DNA of 64,000 nt from positions 7,564,001 through 7,628,000 of the forward strand of contig OY294070.1 in assembly GCA_958510875.1 (NCBI GenBank). Direction: 5' to 3'. A program made the translations under genes and the position numbers. Numbering within the stretch: position 1 is the first letter of the stretch; every line of letters starts with the position of its first letter. This document shows, piece after piece, positions 34,060 through 45,419 of this stretch. This stretch comes from Endomychus coccineus (lineage: Eukaryota; Arthropoda; Insecta; Coleoptera; Endomychidae). The notes beneath the pieces were generated by a model. The model worked only from the letters and a program-made list of their open reading frames with translations. It did not search any database and was not told the DNA's origin.

Positions 34060-35005
34060 GTGTAAATGTATGTCTATACCTCAGAAGAATTGTTTCCGAT
34101 ACTGTATACTTCGAGGATGTTCAGAGACAGTAAAAAATTGAGATGCAATGGGAGTATATATTTAATTAGGAAGATCAGAAAAAAGAAGAGCACTGTGATT
34201 GTCAAATTGGTTGCAGGGGAAGAATATATGATTTTGATCTCCAACAACGTCACAATATTCACATCGAGGTGTTTCCGCGATGCCAATTATATGTAGATGT
34301 GCTGGATAGCAACCATATGTTATTATAAGTCGAAATATCATAGTTGTGAACATTCTGCCAAACTTGATGTAAGGTTTGTTCATAGTAACCGTGGGGCATA
34401 TTGTGTAGTAATTAGTTGGCTTGGTATTGAATGTGGATATATATTCAGTGTTCCATTGTGAGAAGATGTGCTTTCTAACTGTAGACATCAAATCCAAGAA
34501 AGGGGATGAGAAGTTTGAAACATCCAAGTCCATATTTTTCACTGCAGCTTTAGCTAGTGAATCAACTTCCTTATTGAAACCAAGCACACAGTGAGCCTTC
34601 GCCCACATGAAGCTAATGTTAAAATTCTTGGATTTTAATTTAATGATAATATTGAGTATTTTACTGATCAATGGTGAAGAATGCAAACATGATTGAGAGT
34701 TCGATATGATGAGTATTTTTCTAAGGATTGCATCTGCTGTTTCGTTGCAAAAAGTTAGAGCACTGAATATGGCCCAAGTGTCCGCAGTAAAAATGGATGC
34801 GTTTAGTTTTAGAGTTCCAAACGTGGTCGGGGAGATATAATAAGTTGATCCAACACCTTCTTCAGATTTGGATCCATCTGTATAAATCTTCAAGTGATCT
34901 ATGTATCTTGAAATGAGAGAATTGAAAATTACTTTATTCACGCATGCGATATCTGTGTATTTAGCAAAAATGGTCACAGGCCGAAGATATCAATTTCAAA
35001 ATCAC
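34060..35005 (-). pseudogene. I-like LINE, RNase H domain and C-terminal CCHC block
   Basis: RNase H motifs: HLKIYTDGSKSEEGVGSTYY (D), FTADTWAIFSALTF (the family has E after TA; here D), ILIISNSQSCL (the family has D; here N), FMWAKAHCVLGFNKEVDSLA (AHC and VDSLA block). The tail carries CEYCDVVGDQNHIFFPC, a C-x2-C-x7-H-x4-C knuckle. The 271-codon frame is open even though two of the four catalytic acids are changed. It belongs to the same element as the RT at 35324-35920, with a frameshifted linker between (35022-35246). Confidence 0.85.
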
Positions 35006-35920
35006 AGGTGAAGAAATTCTTTCAACTATTCTTCTCCAGATGTCCAATCAAATGAGTATTATGATAAAAAGCTTCACAAAGAGGAGGAGAATTACTTTTG
35101 ATCCAATATTTGTTAGTTAAATCATGGGTAGATAATTTGTAAATATTCTTCGTGAATGTATCGTTTGTCAGGGGTCTTAGTTTGAGATAAAATTTGCTAC
35201 TTAAGATTTTTCCTATATATTGGTGTGGTTTCTGGAGCTTCTGCATATAATGACAAAATTGGTGTAGACTTCATTGCACCTAAGCAAACCTCACTGCACT
35301 ATTGGTAACGGTATCAATCTTCCTTAGGTTATTTTTGCTCGCGGAAACGTAAAATATGCAGCTATAATCAATAACTGATCTAAAGTAGGCTCTGTAGTGG
35401 TTGTATCATCACGCCACCATGTCTTAGAGAATAGTCTCGTAAAATTTATAATTTTAGTAACCCTGCTGCAAATACTATCAACATTTAGTTTCCAAGAAAG
35501 TTTCCTGTCTAAAATAATCCCAAGATAGCGAACTGAAGGTACCACCTTGTATTCAGAATGTCCAGATTGAATGACATCTATATTCGGTATATTATGCCTT
35601 GAAAAAAAACAGATGGAGGTTTTCTCTTTTGATATATTCAAGAAGTTTTGATTACAAAGATCTTCTATCTTCAACAATAAAGTCTTCAGATACCTGATAC
35701 AGGGTTCTAATTTGTTGCATTCGACATAGAGACAGAAATCGTCCGCATATTGAATAATTTGGATAATGACATCAAAAAAACGATGGAAATCTAGTGTGTA
35801 TATATTAAATAGCAAGGGACTTAGCACAGAACCCTGAGGTAAGCCCTCGCTGATTGTCCTATCATCTTCGTCCACAACTTTGCAAATGATGGTACACTTC
35901 ATACAGCTTCTTCATCTAGA
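35006..35920 (-). pseudogene. I-like LINE reverse transcriptase (5'-truncated)
   Basis: Starts abruptly at about 35920 within the RT. ISEGLPQGSVLSPLLFNIYT is motif B and IQYADDFCLYVE is motif C with an intact YADD. It continues through YLKTLLLKIEDLCNQNFLNI, KTSICFF, VRYLGIILDRKLSWKLNV and ICSRVTKIINFTRL. A frameshift near 35335 breaks the frame; the thumb/linker continues as KLQKPHQYIGKILSSKFYLK to 35022. The upstream endonuclease and RT fingers are missing, a normal 5' truncation. Confidence 0.88.
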
Positions 35921-35934
35921 GCCCCTATACCATC

Positions 35935-36090
35935 CAATGAAGCCAGATGAGCGAGACAGAGACAGGTTGATGCAATTAATGAAGATCTGGCAAAGATTTT
36001 GAAATGGGGATCTGATAATCTAGTAAAGTTTAATGTAACCAAAACTTAACCTAGCGTCTTCTCCAGGAAGGCTGGTCTCAAAATCCCCTG
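35935..36090 (+). pseudogene. Non-LTR RT fragment (post-YADD block)
   Basis: Reads QRQVDAINEDLAKILKWGSD, NLVKFNVTKT, stop, then SVFSRKAGLKIP. This is the helix after the YADD palm in Jockey-type RTs (INEDL..IL.WG..N.V.FN..KT). It would directly precede the block seen at 30930, but the two are 5 kb apart. Confidence 0.7.
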
Positions 36091-37439
36091 ATGTGCCACG
36101 AGCTACTTTACATCCCAGCACCTGACCAAGATGGAATCTTCCTGGTCTCGTCTGGAAGACCTAATGCTCTGTCTAATGAACTGTTTCGAACACATTATGA
36201 AATAGAATGTATACCTCAATATACCTTGGTATACACTATAAAGGTTGGTAAACATACCAGCTCTCAACAATTTCTACTCGCCTATTACTATATTTATTAG
36301 TTTTGGGTCAAAATGGAAATAACCATACATAAGGAGTATATTTCTTCCCAGAAATCCACTTCACCCGGCCACTTTGCCTAACAAACTCAAAAAATAGACC
36401 ATTCGAGCTAAGTAGGGCCTACTCCAAAAGATTGGGAAGGAAAGCGGTCAACGTCAGAGGAGTTCAAATGTGTTTTAGAATGTCGTTGAATGAATGCTTA
36501 GCTGGGTGTTGAATCCATAATCCAGAAGTGCCAAAGTTGCCCCAGGGCCTTTTTCTGTAGTTGAACATCTTCTAGTTCGGCCTGATCGAATGGTCAATGA
36601 TGGTAGTTCGTAGTTCATAGCTGGTGCCAACAGTGGTGGAAACAATGTTCATATTATTCAACAAGAAGGTGAAACACACAGAATTTTTAAGGATAATCAC
36701 TGCATCCACTTTGGCCTGCGACGATTGACTATGTATTAGTCAAATGTCATAAGATCTATGACTACATATATCTATGTTGGTTAAAGAATGAAGAAACAAT
36801 GACATGAATCCGATTGTGAAAAGAAGGCCACTACTTGGATGTTTAGGCATTATCAATGCTATGCTAGTAAAATTATCTGCTATTCATAAACATTTTTATC
36901 GAGCTACGACTCAGAGACTCTTCTGTGCCTTTGCTCTACATAAATTGATGTAGAAACATCCTGTATACAGTACTTATCGTTTCATGATAGTTGTGATGCT
37001 AATTTATGATAATGGATATTATAAATTATGAAATTAATATGCTCCATTTTCGTTAAAATATGTGTGTAAATAGATTCATTTCCTTTGTCCATATTCGAGT
37101 AGTACCTACCATGTTTTATTACCTATGTTGGTGGTCTAATACAAGCTGGGATTATTTGAATTGTTTGAATCGGTCAACATAGCAGTTGTTGTTACGTACC
37201 TCAGTATAATAGGATAAGGGAAATATTCTAATCGGGTTAAAAAAAATTCCAGCAGATGAGATCAGATTATATTTAAATTGTGGGATATAAAAATCCTTTG
37301 GCTCAAAATCGTTTTGTCCCAAGTATTTAGTTACAATATTGAACAGATGTGTTCGAAATTGTATGACTATGATAGGAAAAAAAATCACTGATTTATTGTA
37401 TCCGCTTTCTACCTACCTACAATTTTAAACATTATAAAG
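36091..37439. other. 1.3 kb interval with no recognisable gene
   Basis: AT-rich. No ORF longer than about 78 codons and no motif that I can name. Confidence 0.45.
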
Positions 37440-37713
37440 AAATACGTAGGAATTTGTAAGTCTTTAATTAACTAAATTTGTATAAATTTGACTCACTGAT
37501 TGTACATCATTTCTATGTTCTACAGACTTAAAATCACGTTTTTTATGTGGATCATCTCCAGGACAGATCTTTTATAATAATTGGTTTGTTTAGCCAAAAT
37601 ATTAACTATTCTATAATCGACCTGATATTTATAATTAAAACGTTTAGCAAGTGCGATGGAATTTTCTAAGCTTCTGTTTTTAATACCTACTATTCTCACG
37701 GCCATATATGTCG
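37440..37713 (-). pseudogene. Penelope-like GIY-YIG C-terminal fragment
   Basis: Reads YMAVRIVGIKNRSLENSIAL, AKRFNYKYQVDYRIVNILAK, QTNYYKRSVLEMIHIKN, matching the C-terminal part of the copies at 5895 and 7440. The following sequence also matches (ACATTATAAAGA.., AGGAATTTG). Its open frame runs without interruption into the LINE RT at 37714-38160. Confidence 0.75.
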
Positions 37714-38160
37714 AATCATCAATATGCTCGTGCACTTCCGGAGATCGTCCTCTCCTCAAATGGAACACTACGCCCTCGCTCAATCTCAACAGCATGCCTA
37801 CGGCTCGTGTATATTCCTGAACCACGTTGAAAGCTCGATGGTGGTTTTTCTCCCCAGAGGCATACAGTTTGAGGTCATCCATGTAAAATAAATGGGTGAT
37901 CTGATGCCTCCGGTGGTCCAAAGTAATATCCACGAGTCCGTCTTGATGCAATGGAGAGCGGTAGCAGTGAGATGTTGAACAAGAGGGGACTCAAGGTGTC
38001 TCCTTGGAAAATACCCTTCTTGAATGTTACCAATTCTGTCAAGACTCGTCGTGTGCCTGATGCGATGGCAAAACGAGTCTTCCAGAGTGACAAGAGATGT
38101 TCTATGCATCTCACTGGTGAGGTTGGTACCGCAAGGCATTGGAACAAGTATAGTCGATTG
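37714..38160 (-). pseudogene. R4-like non-LTR reverse transcriptase fragment
   Basis: CLAVPTSPVRCIEHLLSLWK, TRFAIASGTRR, GIFQGDTLSPLLFNISLLPL (motif B) in one frame, then HQITHLFYMDDLKLYASGEK (motif C, YMDD intact), NHHRAFNVVQEYTRAVGMLL and VVFHLRRGRSPEVH in another. QGDTLSP and YMDDLKLYA are typical of R2/R4/Dong-like LINEs. Same family as 26935-27600, which has lost this palm. One frameshift near 37900; both ends are truncated. Confidence 0.82.
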
Positions 38161-39277
38161 AAAAAAATAATGATAACCGTTTAATATTAGAAAGTATCCA
38201 CATTAGAAGAAACAATTGTGTTAATAATAAAATTGATTCTGATCTTTCAAAACTTTACAATAATCTGATTCAAACATAACCAAATTCAGATATTTTGAAT
38301 TATCACTTTCTTTAGTCTATTTAATTCTAACTAAAAAGATAATGTATTATGTGACATTGTTATGTTTATGACAGTGACAGTTTTGGAATAAAAATTCTAT
38401 AGAGCTATCTTAAATTTGATTAATTATTATAGTAATAGAAATGAAATGTAAATCATAGAATAAGTAATTCATAAAATAATCATAGTTATATTTAGATTTG
38501 TAAATTATAGACTATTATCTTAGGTTTTTAATTAGCTAGATCCAATCCATTTCAAGTGAATCAATTTGTTAATTAGATATATATTACTCTTTCACACACA
38601 ACCAATCCAATGTTTTCTGCAGTTTTAATTGGATTTTAAAACATAAGTCGGCTGCAGTGGCAAGTCATCTATTCTTTTCTAAATTACATGTAAACACTTA
38701 TTAACATAACAATTTTTGATAAAAATATAAATAAAATATCGAAATCTCGAAAAATCCAATAGATAGAAAATGACAAAATGAAGAATTAATTAACGGGACG
38801 TTATAACCGAGTGTCAACTGTAACTGAGAAGGGATTATAATTCTGATTCAGAGAATACAGGCCAGTTTTATAGCGAATCGAAGAAGGTGATAATCTCTAA
38901 TTACCAAGGCTTGATTAAAATTTGCCCTATAAAATGGCGAAGGATGTAGCTTGATTGTTTCTTATGAAATTGTGTGTTAAAAGAAATCAATGAAAACGTT
39001 TTTACAGGATTGGGGATGCGACTATACCGGTTCTTGTGTACATTCTATAAAATTGAAACCATTAAGCGCAAAATTGCAAATTTACAACTTTATGTACACG
39101 CAACGGGAACGCTGAGTTCACGTTTAGTGTCTTCTTCGTGTCGTAGACTAGAAGAAAATGGCTCATAAAAGGTAGACTGATTAAATTTATACTTTCGCAG
39201 ACTAGTATGGATTTATTATCGATAGTGAAACACTCCTTTAAGGGTGGTTTTAAGTAGGGCTAGGACATTTTGTCATT
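38161..39277. other. 1.1 kb interval with no recognisable gene
   Basis: AT-rich. Nothing supported. Confidence 0.45.
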
Positions 39278-39395
39278 TTTATATTCGAAAATTTATCCCA
39301 AAAATTTTTCGAATACTAGAATCATTCGAATATTGATATTATTCATTCGAATAATCAATCGAATATTCATTCGAATAGTCACATTCTAATATTCA
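39278..39395. repeat. Cluster of ATTCGAAT palindromes
   Basis: ATTCGAA-type words (TATTCGAAAA, TTTTCGAATA, CATTCGAATA, ATCGAATATTCATTCGAA) recur at least seven times in about 120 bp. Such clusters are seen in subterminal regions of some DNA transposons, where they bind transposase. No TIRs or ORF accompany them. Confidence 0.6.
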
Positions 39396-39399
39396 TCCA

Positions 39400-39599
39400 C
39401 ATAGTTTCCCAAAAATACTATTGTCTTCTTAAATATTTGAATTTGGCAAAAAACACAAATTAATAATCAACATTATTTTAATAAATGAATAAACGTTGTG
39501 ACTAAAAGAAAATTGTGTGGTACGACTTTTCTTTTAAGCATGAACGTGTCGCCGTAACAATATTCACTCAATCAAAACGGGGTGGACCAGTCCAGAGCA
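39400..39599. other. Linker, no gene
   Basis: AT-rich, then an abrupt change near 39575 to GC-richer LINE sequence. Confidence 0.35.
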
Positions 39600-40200
39600 C
39601 CTAGATCGCTTGAGTAGGTCCATTGTCCGCCTCTTGATACAAGATTCAGTCCCGCAGGCTTAAGGCAGCGCCGAAGGATAGGATTCTGCTTGAACTGATG
39701 TCTCTTATAGCGCTGTCGAGGCAGTTTCGTCCCCCTCTCTGCATCTACTACAACTTGGGATGATGCCCATTAAGTATAGATATTTATTCTGATGACAGTG
39801 TCCTGTGGGGAGTCTTGTCACCAATTTTAAGCTCCTTTTGCTTATAGAGAGAAGGGTTTTCGAGTATTTTGGCGAGCACTTTGCGATATGGAGCCTGATA
39901 CCGAGGGCACTGCACCAAAATGAGAGCAACTATAGCTCTCTGAGGCTGTGGAGTCCGATGATCGATGAGATTTCGATCGCTGAGTTGGGACCAGGACTGC
40001 CTAGAGATCTCCGTCTGGATAATCCATCGGCCACTTAATTTCCTTCCACGTCCGAGTGAGCAGGTACCCATACTAGCTGAAGTTTGTTCCTTCTGGATGA
40101 TTCAGCCGGAATGTACTCCAAAATAATGTAGAAGTCACCCCATGGGCACAGAGTGCGTCCAGGGCTGTCAGTGCAGATATATAGTCGCGTACCTCGGTAG
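39600..40200 (-). pseudogene. Non-LTR RNase H + C-terminal tail (R1/Jockey-like), minus copy
   Basis: ICTDSPGRTLCPWGDFYIIL and NKLQLVWVPAHSDVEGN (RNase H C-terminal motif with the AHS..GN block), then after shifts LVTRLPTGHCHQNKYLYLMG and IIPSCSRCREGDETASTAL (the GHC and C-x2-C tail block shared by R1/Jockey LINEs; the H of the knuckle is lost). GC-richer than the flanks. A second tail in the opposite orientation follows at once (40230). Confidence 0.75.
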
Positions 40201-40229
40201 CTTAGTCTCTGATTTTCGATAGATAGAAG

Positions 40230-40500
40230 ACCAACTAGAGTCATGGTCGGGCTCCTGAAAGGGCATTGTAGACTCAAGAAACACATGAATAACATTGGAC
40301 TGGCAGATACAACCCTGTGCAAGTTCTGCCAAGAGGAAGAGGTGACCCAGTACACATACTGTGCTACTGCGAAGGCTAACAAGACTAAGGTTCTCAGCGA
40401 CAGGAAAAGGAATAACCACAACCCTCCCATTATATGGAGGACCCGAGGTCTGGCCGATAGAATCTAGTAATAAAGACGGGTCTAGACAGGAGACTCTAAC
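40230..40500 (+). pseudogene. Non-LTR C-terminal tail, plus copy
   Basis: LLKGHCRLKKHMNNIGLADT, TLCKFCQEEEVTQYTYC: the GHCRL..H...G.AD..LC.FC block that ends R1/Jockey-type LINE ORFs. The His of the CCHC knuckle is replaced by Tyr. It sits head to head with the minus copy ending at about 40200. Confidence 0.78.
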
Positions 40501-40825
40501 ATAACAAGACGGCATCCATAATAGATCTGCAAAGGTTGTGGTGGTGAGGCTCCAAGCCCATAAGCCTTGAAATGAAAAATTGGAAAGTGTTCCATTTGTA
40601 TTGGGAAAGTTATCGCTTCGATTATGGTTCCAAAATTTGAAATAGCACATAACGAAATTTCAGATAACTGTCTGAAAAATGTGTCTCAAGACACACCATT
40701 TTTGTAGAATGGAACATTTCTACAAACTCTTTTCAACAGTTTCTATTTGGCTAAATGAAGGTCTTAGATACATACCTCGCGTAATACAGTAATTAAAAGG
40801 TATAGTTAAGAGACCTTCTTTGCTA
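40501..40825. other. LINE tail-like or unassigned sequence
   Basis: Could be the 3' untranslated region of the plus LINE copy. No coding sequence and no poly-A tail recognised. Confidence 0.35.
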
Positions 40826-40828
40826 TAA

Positions 40829-41373
40829 TAGTCGAGGAAATAAAGTACTAAAATAGGCCAAACCTTCCAAACTTGGCGCAGTTGGATGGATTGAGATTCG
40901 GTTTTCTGCATTCGATTCAGAAAGTGATTTGGAAAATTTGTCCGGTATTTTTTTTTTGCGGAAAAAATTTATTGCATTTCTATAACCAAAAAATGCATTT
41001 TTCTGAGTGCACATTTTGAGATATATGAAAAAAACGGACTCGAATTGATTTTTCGGGGGTTTTTGGGGTCGCTGAACAAGAAAATTCCTTGAGGTCCCCT
41101 TGGACCTCCCCCGGGGTACCCGGGCGTCTTGACGCCCTAGATATCGATGAAATTAATTAAAAAATAATTTTTAATGTTTGTTAATTGTCCAAAAGGTGAT
41201 ATAAAGGTCGCTGGTGATGATGACGACGTAAAAACTCTTCTGCAATACCTGGTGTACCCTGAGTCCGGATAATCAAATTTTCTAAATCACTTTTTGAATC
41301 GAATGCAGAAAACCGCATGTCAATCCATCCAATTGCGCTGGGTTTGGAATGTGGAATGTTTTATACTCGACTA
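40829..41373. mobile_element. Foldback element B1 (545 bp palindrome, TAA target duplication)
   Basis: Ends TAGTCGAGGAAATAAAG (40829) and CTCGACTA (ending 41373) are flanked by TAA on both sides (40826-40828 and 41374-41376). The arms are inverted copies: TTGGATGGATTGAGATTCGG.TTTCTGCATTCGATTC (split here by a dot) near 40880 is mirrored near 41300. The interior carries GGGGTCGCTGAACA (about 41066). No ORF. A 3-bp TWA duplication is the PIF/Harbinger habit, but the ends do not look like standard Harbinger ends. Confidence 0.85.
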
Positions 41374-41376
41374 TAA

Positions 41377-42064
41377 CATTAGATACAATATTTAATCATT
41401 CCAACGTGGAATGTGCAATATAAAAAATCCTCCGTAAACTATTGTACTTGCTTAAATGATTTTAATTTAGCGATCATCGTAAGTTTAAAACTTCTCCGTC
41501 TGCGATACATGCTGAATGGTTTTATTACTTTTTTTAGTAAGCTCTGAAAGCAGGTGCCCAATACATCTGCCCTTACGATCGTCAGCTGTTCCCATTTCCT
41601 GGCTCTTGGCTCGTGGCAAACCAACGTTCCGTTCGATTTCGTCTGGCCAGGGACTTTTGTAGATACATACTTCTTCAGTTGTTTACAATGATATATTTTG
41701 GGATTATCAGCAGAATAGTTCATATGCTGATTGTATTCCACATTGCAAATTTAAGTTTAGAGACAGATAAGAAAGATAAATAGAGAAGTATGTAGATATT
41801 CTAGTATCCACACAACAAGAGGATACGTTATTTGAAATAAATACTTCATAACTAAGCATATTGAAAATTAAAATGAAAAATTACTCATTTGAAAGGTGCA
41901 AATTATCATAATTCACCGTTTTTCTTTATTAATTATTGGACGTGGGAGATATTTCTCAAATTAACAATCATTTATTTATTTATTTAGTTTATGTTAGCCC
42001 AACAAGTTAACTCAATTATAAGACAAACAATACATAACAACGTAACATAAAAAATAACAAGAAA
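41377..42064. other. Interval with no recognisable gene
   Basis: A 100-codon minus-strand frame at 41439-41741 has no recognisable motif, and I do not support it as a gene. Confidence 0.4.
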
Positions 42065-42065
42065 T

Positions 42066-42400
42066 ACAGGGTGTTTCAGTTGTTTCATCCATAACTCCGA
42101 TAAGCGATAGAACTTCTAAAAATAATAGGAGTCTTTCATATAACACTTTTCTCTAAATCACTTCGTTTCCGAGATACAGGGTAGGGTGTTGAAGTATTGA
42201 AGAATTATTACATTTTCTTCATTATCTTCTGAACAAATGAAGATTTTTGGTTCAAACTTTGTATATTTCAGTTTTACTAGGTGAGAAATTTTGTTGGTTT
42301 CAAAACGTTTTTGAGACAAGTACAGTGGCGTAGTTATGGTGTTTTGAACGCATTTAAGCCCTTCAAACTTCTACACCAACGGTCGGAAATCATTATTGTG
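42066..42400. mobile_element. Single-ended MITE fragment with ATACAGGGTG end
   Basis: Starts TACAGGGTGTTTCAGTTGTT and includes TTTCCGAGATACAGGGTAGG and ACAGTGGCGTAGTTATGG. The same style of sequence (end CAGGGTG, then a GATACAGGGTG inner copy and a GTGGCGTAG core) is seen in the complete MITE at 11533-12427. The other half is missing. Confidence 0.6.
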
Positions 42401-42853
42401 TACAAATTTAAGAACTCTAATTTATTTTCGATAAAAAGTATTCTTGATAAATTTCCCTTAGAGGCTTCCTATTCGAGCTATTTTGATTTTTCTAATCAGG
42501 GTTATTTCATGGAGTTCCTTTTGAAGGACTATTTAAAAAGTAAAAAACTATTTAAATACCTATTTATTGGTAACAATAAAAAATAATTCATAATAAATGC
42601 TCAAAAAGATCCATTTACTTCAACGCAACGGCAACATGGATTTCTCAAGACCTTCTTGTTCGAATTAACATTTTATTATTTACTTCACCACAAGCTCTTC
42701 AAATACGATTCAGTAGATCTCTTCTATTAAGAACCGGCGTGGCATGAACTTTATCTTTCAAATAACCCTAAGCAAAAAAGTCCAGAGGATTAAGGTCAGG
42801 TGATCGAACAGATTATGCAACTGTGGACCACCTCTACCAATTCATCTTTCACC
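42401..42853. other. Interval with no recognisable gene
   Basis: May contain a few codons of decayed LINE sequence near the 3' end. Otherwise nothing was seen. Confidence 0.35.
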
Positions 42854-42854
42854 T

Positions 42855-43808
42855 TACTTCCTATATAGACATTCTCGTACTTGTCTTCCAAAATGGGCAC
42901 GACAATCATCCAATTGTATCCATGCATTTGTTCCCTCATTGAATAGTGTTTCCTCCCACATGTCTTCGTGGTTATCAGCAAAAGTTAGTTTCAAGCCGAT
43001 TATGGTTTCAGCCAAATCATTAATAAATAATAGTAACAGTAGAGAACCTAGGTTTGAGCCTTGAGGCACACCGGATTTGGCGATAAATGAATTTGATCTT
43101 TGACCGTAATACTGCACAAACTGGGATCTACTGATGAAGAATGAGCAAAAAACGCTACTAAGGAGGTACTAAATCCAATGAATCTGAGTTTGCCTAGAAA
43201 AATAGTGTGATTAAATTTATCAAAGGGGAGCCAGGTAGCTCAATGGTAGAAGCATCTATCTTCAAATCACTAAGGCTTACGTTCGCGGGTTCGAGTCCAG
43301 CGATGACGGATTTTTCCGATGACTCAAGAAAGAGGTGAGGCAAGATACAATGGGCTATTAGGCCTAAGTGTCATCGAGACTGCCCTGGTTGCAGAATCAA
43401 GCTTACCACACGAGGTGGAGTGTTTAGTGGGTATATCTAAGGTGATTAAAATTCAGACTCAGGGACTCCCACACTATCTTATGGGATGTTATAAGACCAT
43501 AAGGTGCCCATGAAAGGTTTCAACCACCTTCTAACAAAAGAGAACAGAACAATATACGTGTTGAAACAAGTAAGATTCGTAACCGTACATCCTCCTTTGG
43601 ACAAATCTATGTTGGTATGGTGATATCATATGTGAGGAAGTACTATAAATGCGTTGATACAGACACATCTCAAAGACCTTAGATAAGTTAGACAATATCG
43701 CAATTGTACGATAATTGAGTATATTTCCAACATCACCAGATTTGTGAACGGGAATAATTTTTTCCAAACACTAGGAAATTTATTAGATTTCAAACTGAGA
43801 TTGAACAA
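42855..43808 (-). pseudogene. Jockey-like reverse transcriptase, split by a SINE
   Basis: Minus strand, 5' part (43808-43540): FNLSLKSNKFPSVWKK and, shifted, KIIPVHKSGDVGNILNYRTI, AILSNLSKVFEMCLYQRIYS, MISPYQHRFVQRR (RT blocks 0-2). 3' part (43225-42860): FDKFNHTIFLGKLRFIGFST (motif A; the D is kept), QYYGQRSNSFIAKSGVPQGS, NLGSLLLLLFINDL (motif B), LKLTFADNHED (motif C; YADD is degraded to FADN). The tRNA-derived insert at 43226-43515 separates the two and replaces roughly 20 codons. It is a good example of nesting. Confidence 0.85.
43226..43515 (+). mobile_element. tRNA-derived SINE inserted in an RT gene
   Basis: GGTAGCTCAATGGTAGAAGC (A box, 43234-43253) and GCGGGTTCGAGTCC (B box, 43285-43298) have spacing normal for a Pol III promoter. 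The tRNA-like head is about 43226-43305. An unrelated body of about 210 bp follows. It stands exactly between the two halves of a Jockey-like RT, so it is an insertion. No clear target duplication or A-rich tail was found, and the right boundary is approximate. Confidence 0.72.
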
Positions 43809-44051
43809 AATCTATAGTGGGACAACAAACACAGAAGCGGAATCTTTTATTAAGAAGCTTGATATTTGATCATGTAATGTAAGCGACAACATGGAACGAA
43901 ATTATTATTATTATTATCATCATAAATTATTTCATTCATTTACATAATTTTTAGAATATAAAATTTTCAGTTCATAGTTATTTTAATCGTCATCAGATTC
44001 ATTATCACATTCATTTTCTAAAATTCTATTATGATCATCATAAAACGTAAT
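43809..44051. other. Linker with a short (ATT)n run
   Basis: (ATT)5 near 43903 followed by AT-rich sequence. No gene. Confidence 0.4.
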
Positions 44052-44281
44052 AGGGCTCATTTTCGGCTCTTAATTCATTAATTTTCTAAACTTTTGGATT
44101 TTTTTTATAAGACTGTCCCTCTGTGGGGTTGAAACCCCGTTTTGAGGGGGTAGAAGGGTCGACCCCCGCGGTCTTGATAGTCATGATCTATGGGGTATTA
44201 GGAACTAAATGCAAAAAAAAATTAAAATTCTAGCTTACTATATTTTTTAAATTTATTTTCCCGTTCGTTGCCTGAAGTAGA
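44052..44281 (+). mobile_element. Half-arm of an A1-type foldback element
   Basis: Matches the last 230 bp of the right arm of the element at 725-4109: CATTTTCGGCTCTTAATTCA, GGGGTTGAAACCCCGTTTTG, CCCCCGCGGTCTTGATAGTC and TTCTAGCTTACTATAT. It ends in CGTTGCCTGAAGTAG (A1: CGTTGCCTGGACTAA). It directly abuts the next foldback element at its terminus. Confidence 0.85.
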
Positions 44282-45375
44282 TAGTCTAGGCTGTGAACCG
44301 AGATTTTAGCCATAATAACAAAAAAAAAATGTAAGTTCGAATCAAAAAATTTTCTTTGCATTAGCTTCAGGAGGTTCTCAGGATCATTCATACACCTTAA
44401 AACGACTTGGGAACCCCAACCCCACCCATTGGGGGCGAAGATGGCCCGAAATCTCCAAGTCTTGAATTGTATTTTCTACAAAAAAAGGTATTTTGGCATT
44501 TCGAGTGCACCTAGGAGGTTTTTTGGGTCGCTGAACATGAATCCGTAGCCATATTTACTTGCAATCCATCGTAGGGGTGATCAAATCGACAAAATTGGCC
44601 AATTTCGCACCTCTATATATGTTATTTTGCAATTTACGTGTTTTAGGCATTTCGAATGCACCAAGAAAGTTTTTTGGGTCGCTGAATACGATTCCGAAGC
44701 CAGATTTACTCGAATATCATCGTAGGGGTGGGAAATTTACAAAAATGGCTAATTTGACACGTTTCAAAATTTTTATTATTTTTGCATTTTAAAATAATTT
44801 CGGAGTAAGTAAATGTGGCTACGGATTCGTGTTCAGCGACCAAAAAAAAATTCCTTGGTGCATTCGAAATGCCAAAAACACGTAAATTGCAAAATAACAT
44901 ATAGGGGTGCAAAATTGGCCAATTTCGTCGATTTTACCACCCCTGCGATGGATCACAAGTAAATGTGGCTACGGATTCGTGTTCAGCGACCAAGAAAAAA
45001 CCTCCTTGGTGCATTCGAAATGCCAAAAACACGTAAATTGCAAAATAACATATAAGGCGTGCGAAATTTGCCAATTTTGTCGATTTGACCACCCCTACGA
45101 TGGATTGCGAGTGAATCTGGCTACGGATTCGTGTTCAGAGACCCCAAAAACCCACTTGGTGCACTCGAAATGCTAAAATACCTTTTTTTGTAGAAACTAC
45201 AATTCAAGACTTGGAGATTTCGGGCCATTTTCGCCCCCAATGGGTGGGGTTGGGATTCCCAAGAGGTTTTAAGGTGTATGAATGATCCTGAGAACCTCCT
45301 GGAGCTAATGCAGAAACAAATTCTCGATTCGAACTTACATGTTTTTTTTTTATTTCCGGTTCATAGCCTGGACTA
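44282..45375. mobile_element. Foldback element A2 (1.1 kb palindrome)
   Basis: Ends TAGTCTAGGCTGTGAACCG (44282) and CGGTTCATAGCCTGGACTA (ending 45375), both flanked by AGA. Arms: ACCCCACCCATTGGGGGCGA near 44420 is mirrored near 45235. The block TTTTTTGGGTCGCTGAACA.GAATCCG(T/A)AGCC occurs twice in the left arm (about 44518, 44669) and three times inverted in the right arm (about 44818, 44968, 45120), spaced about 150 bp. Loop at about 44780. No coding capacity. Same end and internal block as A1, but the remaining sequence differs. Confidence 0.87.
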
Positions 45376-45419
45376 AGAAGGCAAGGGAGGAATTACAGAT
45401 TTAGCATAAGAGACGTATT

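Noticed and set aside
41439..41741. 100-codon minus-strand open frame
   Set aside because: No recognisable domain, no neighbouring gene structure; a chance ORF is the simplest reading.
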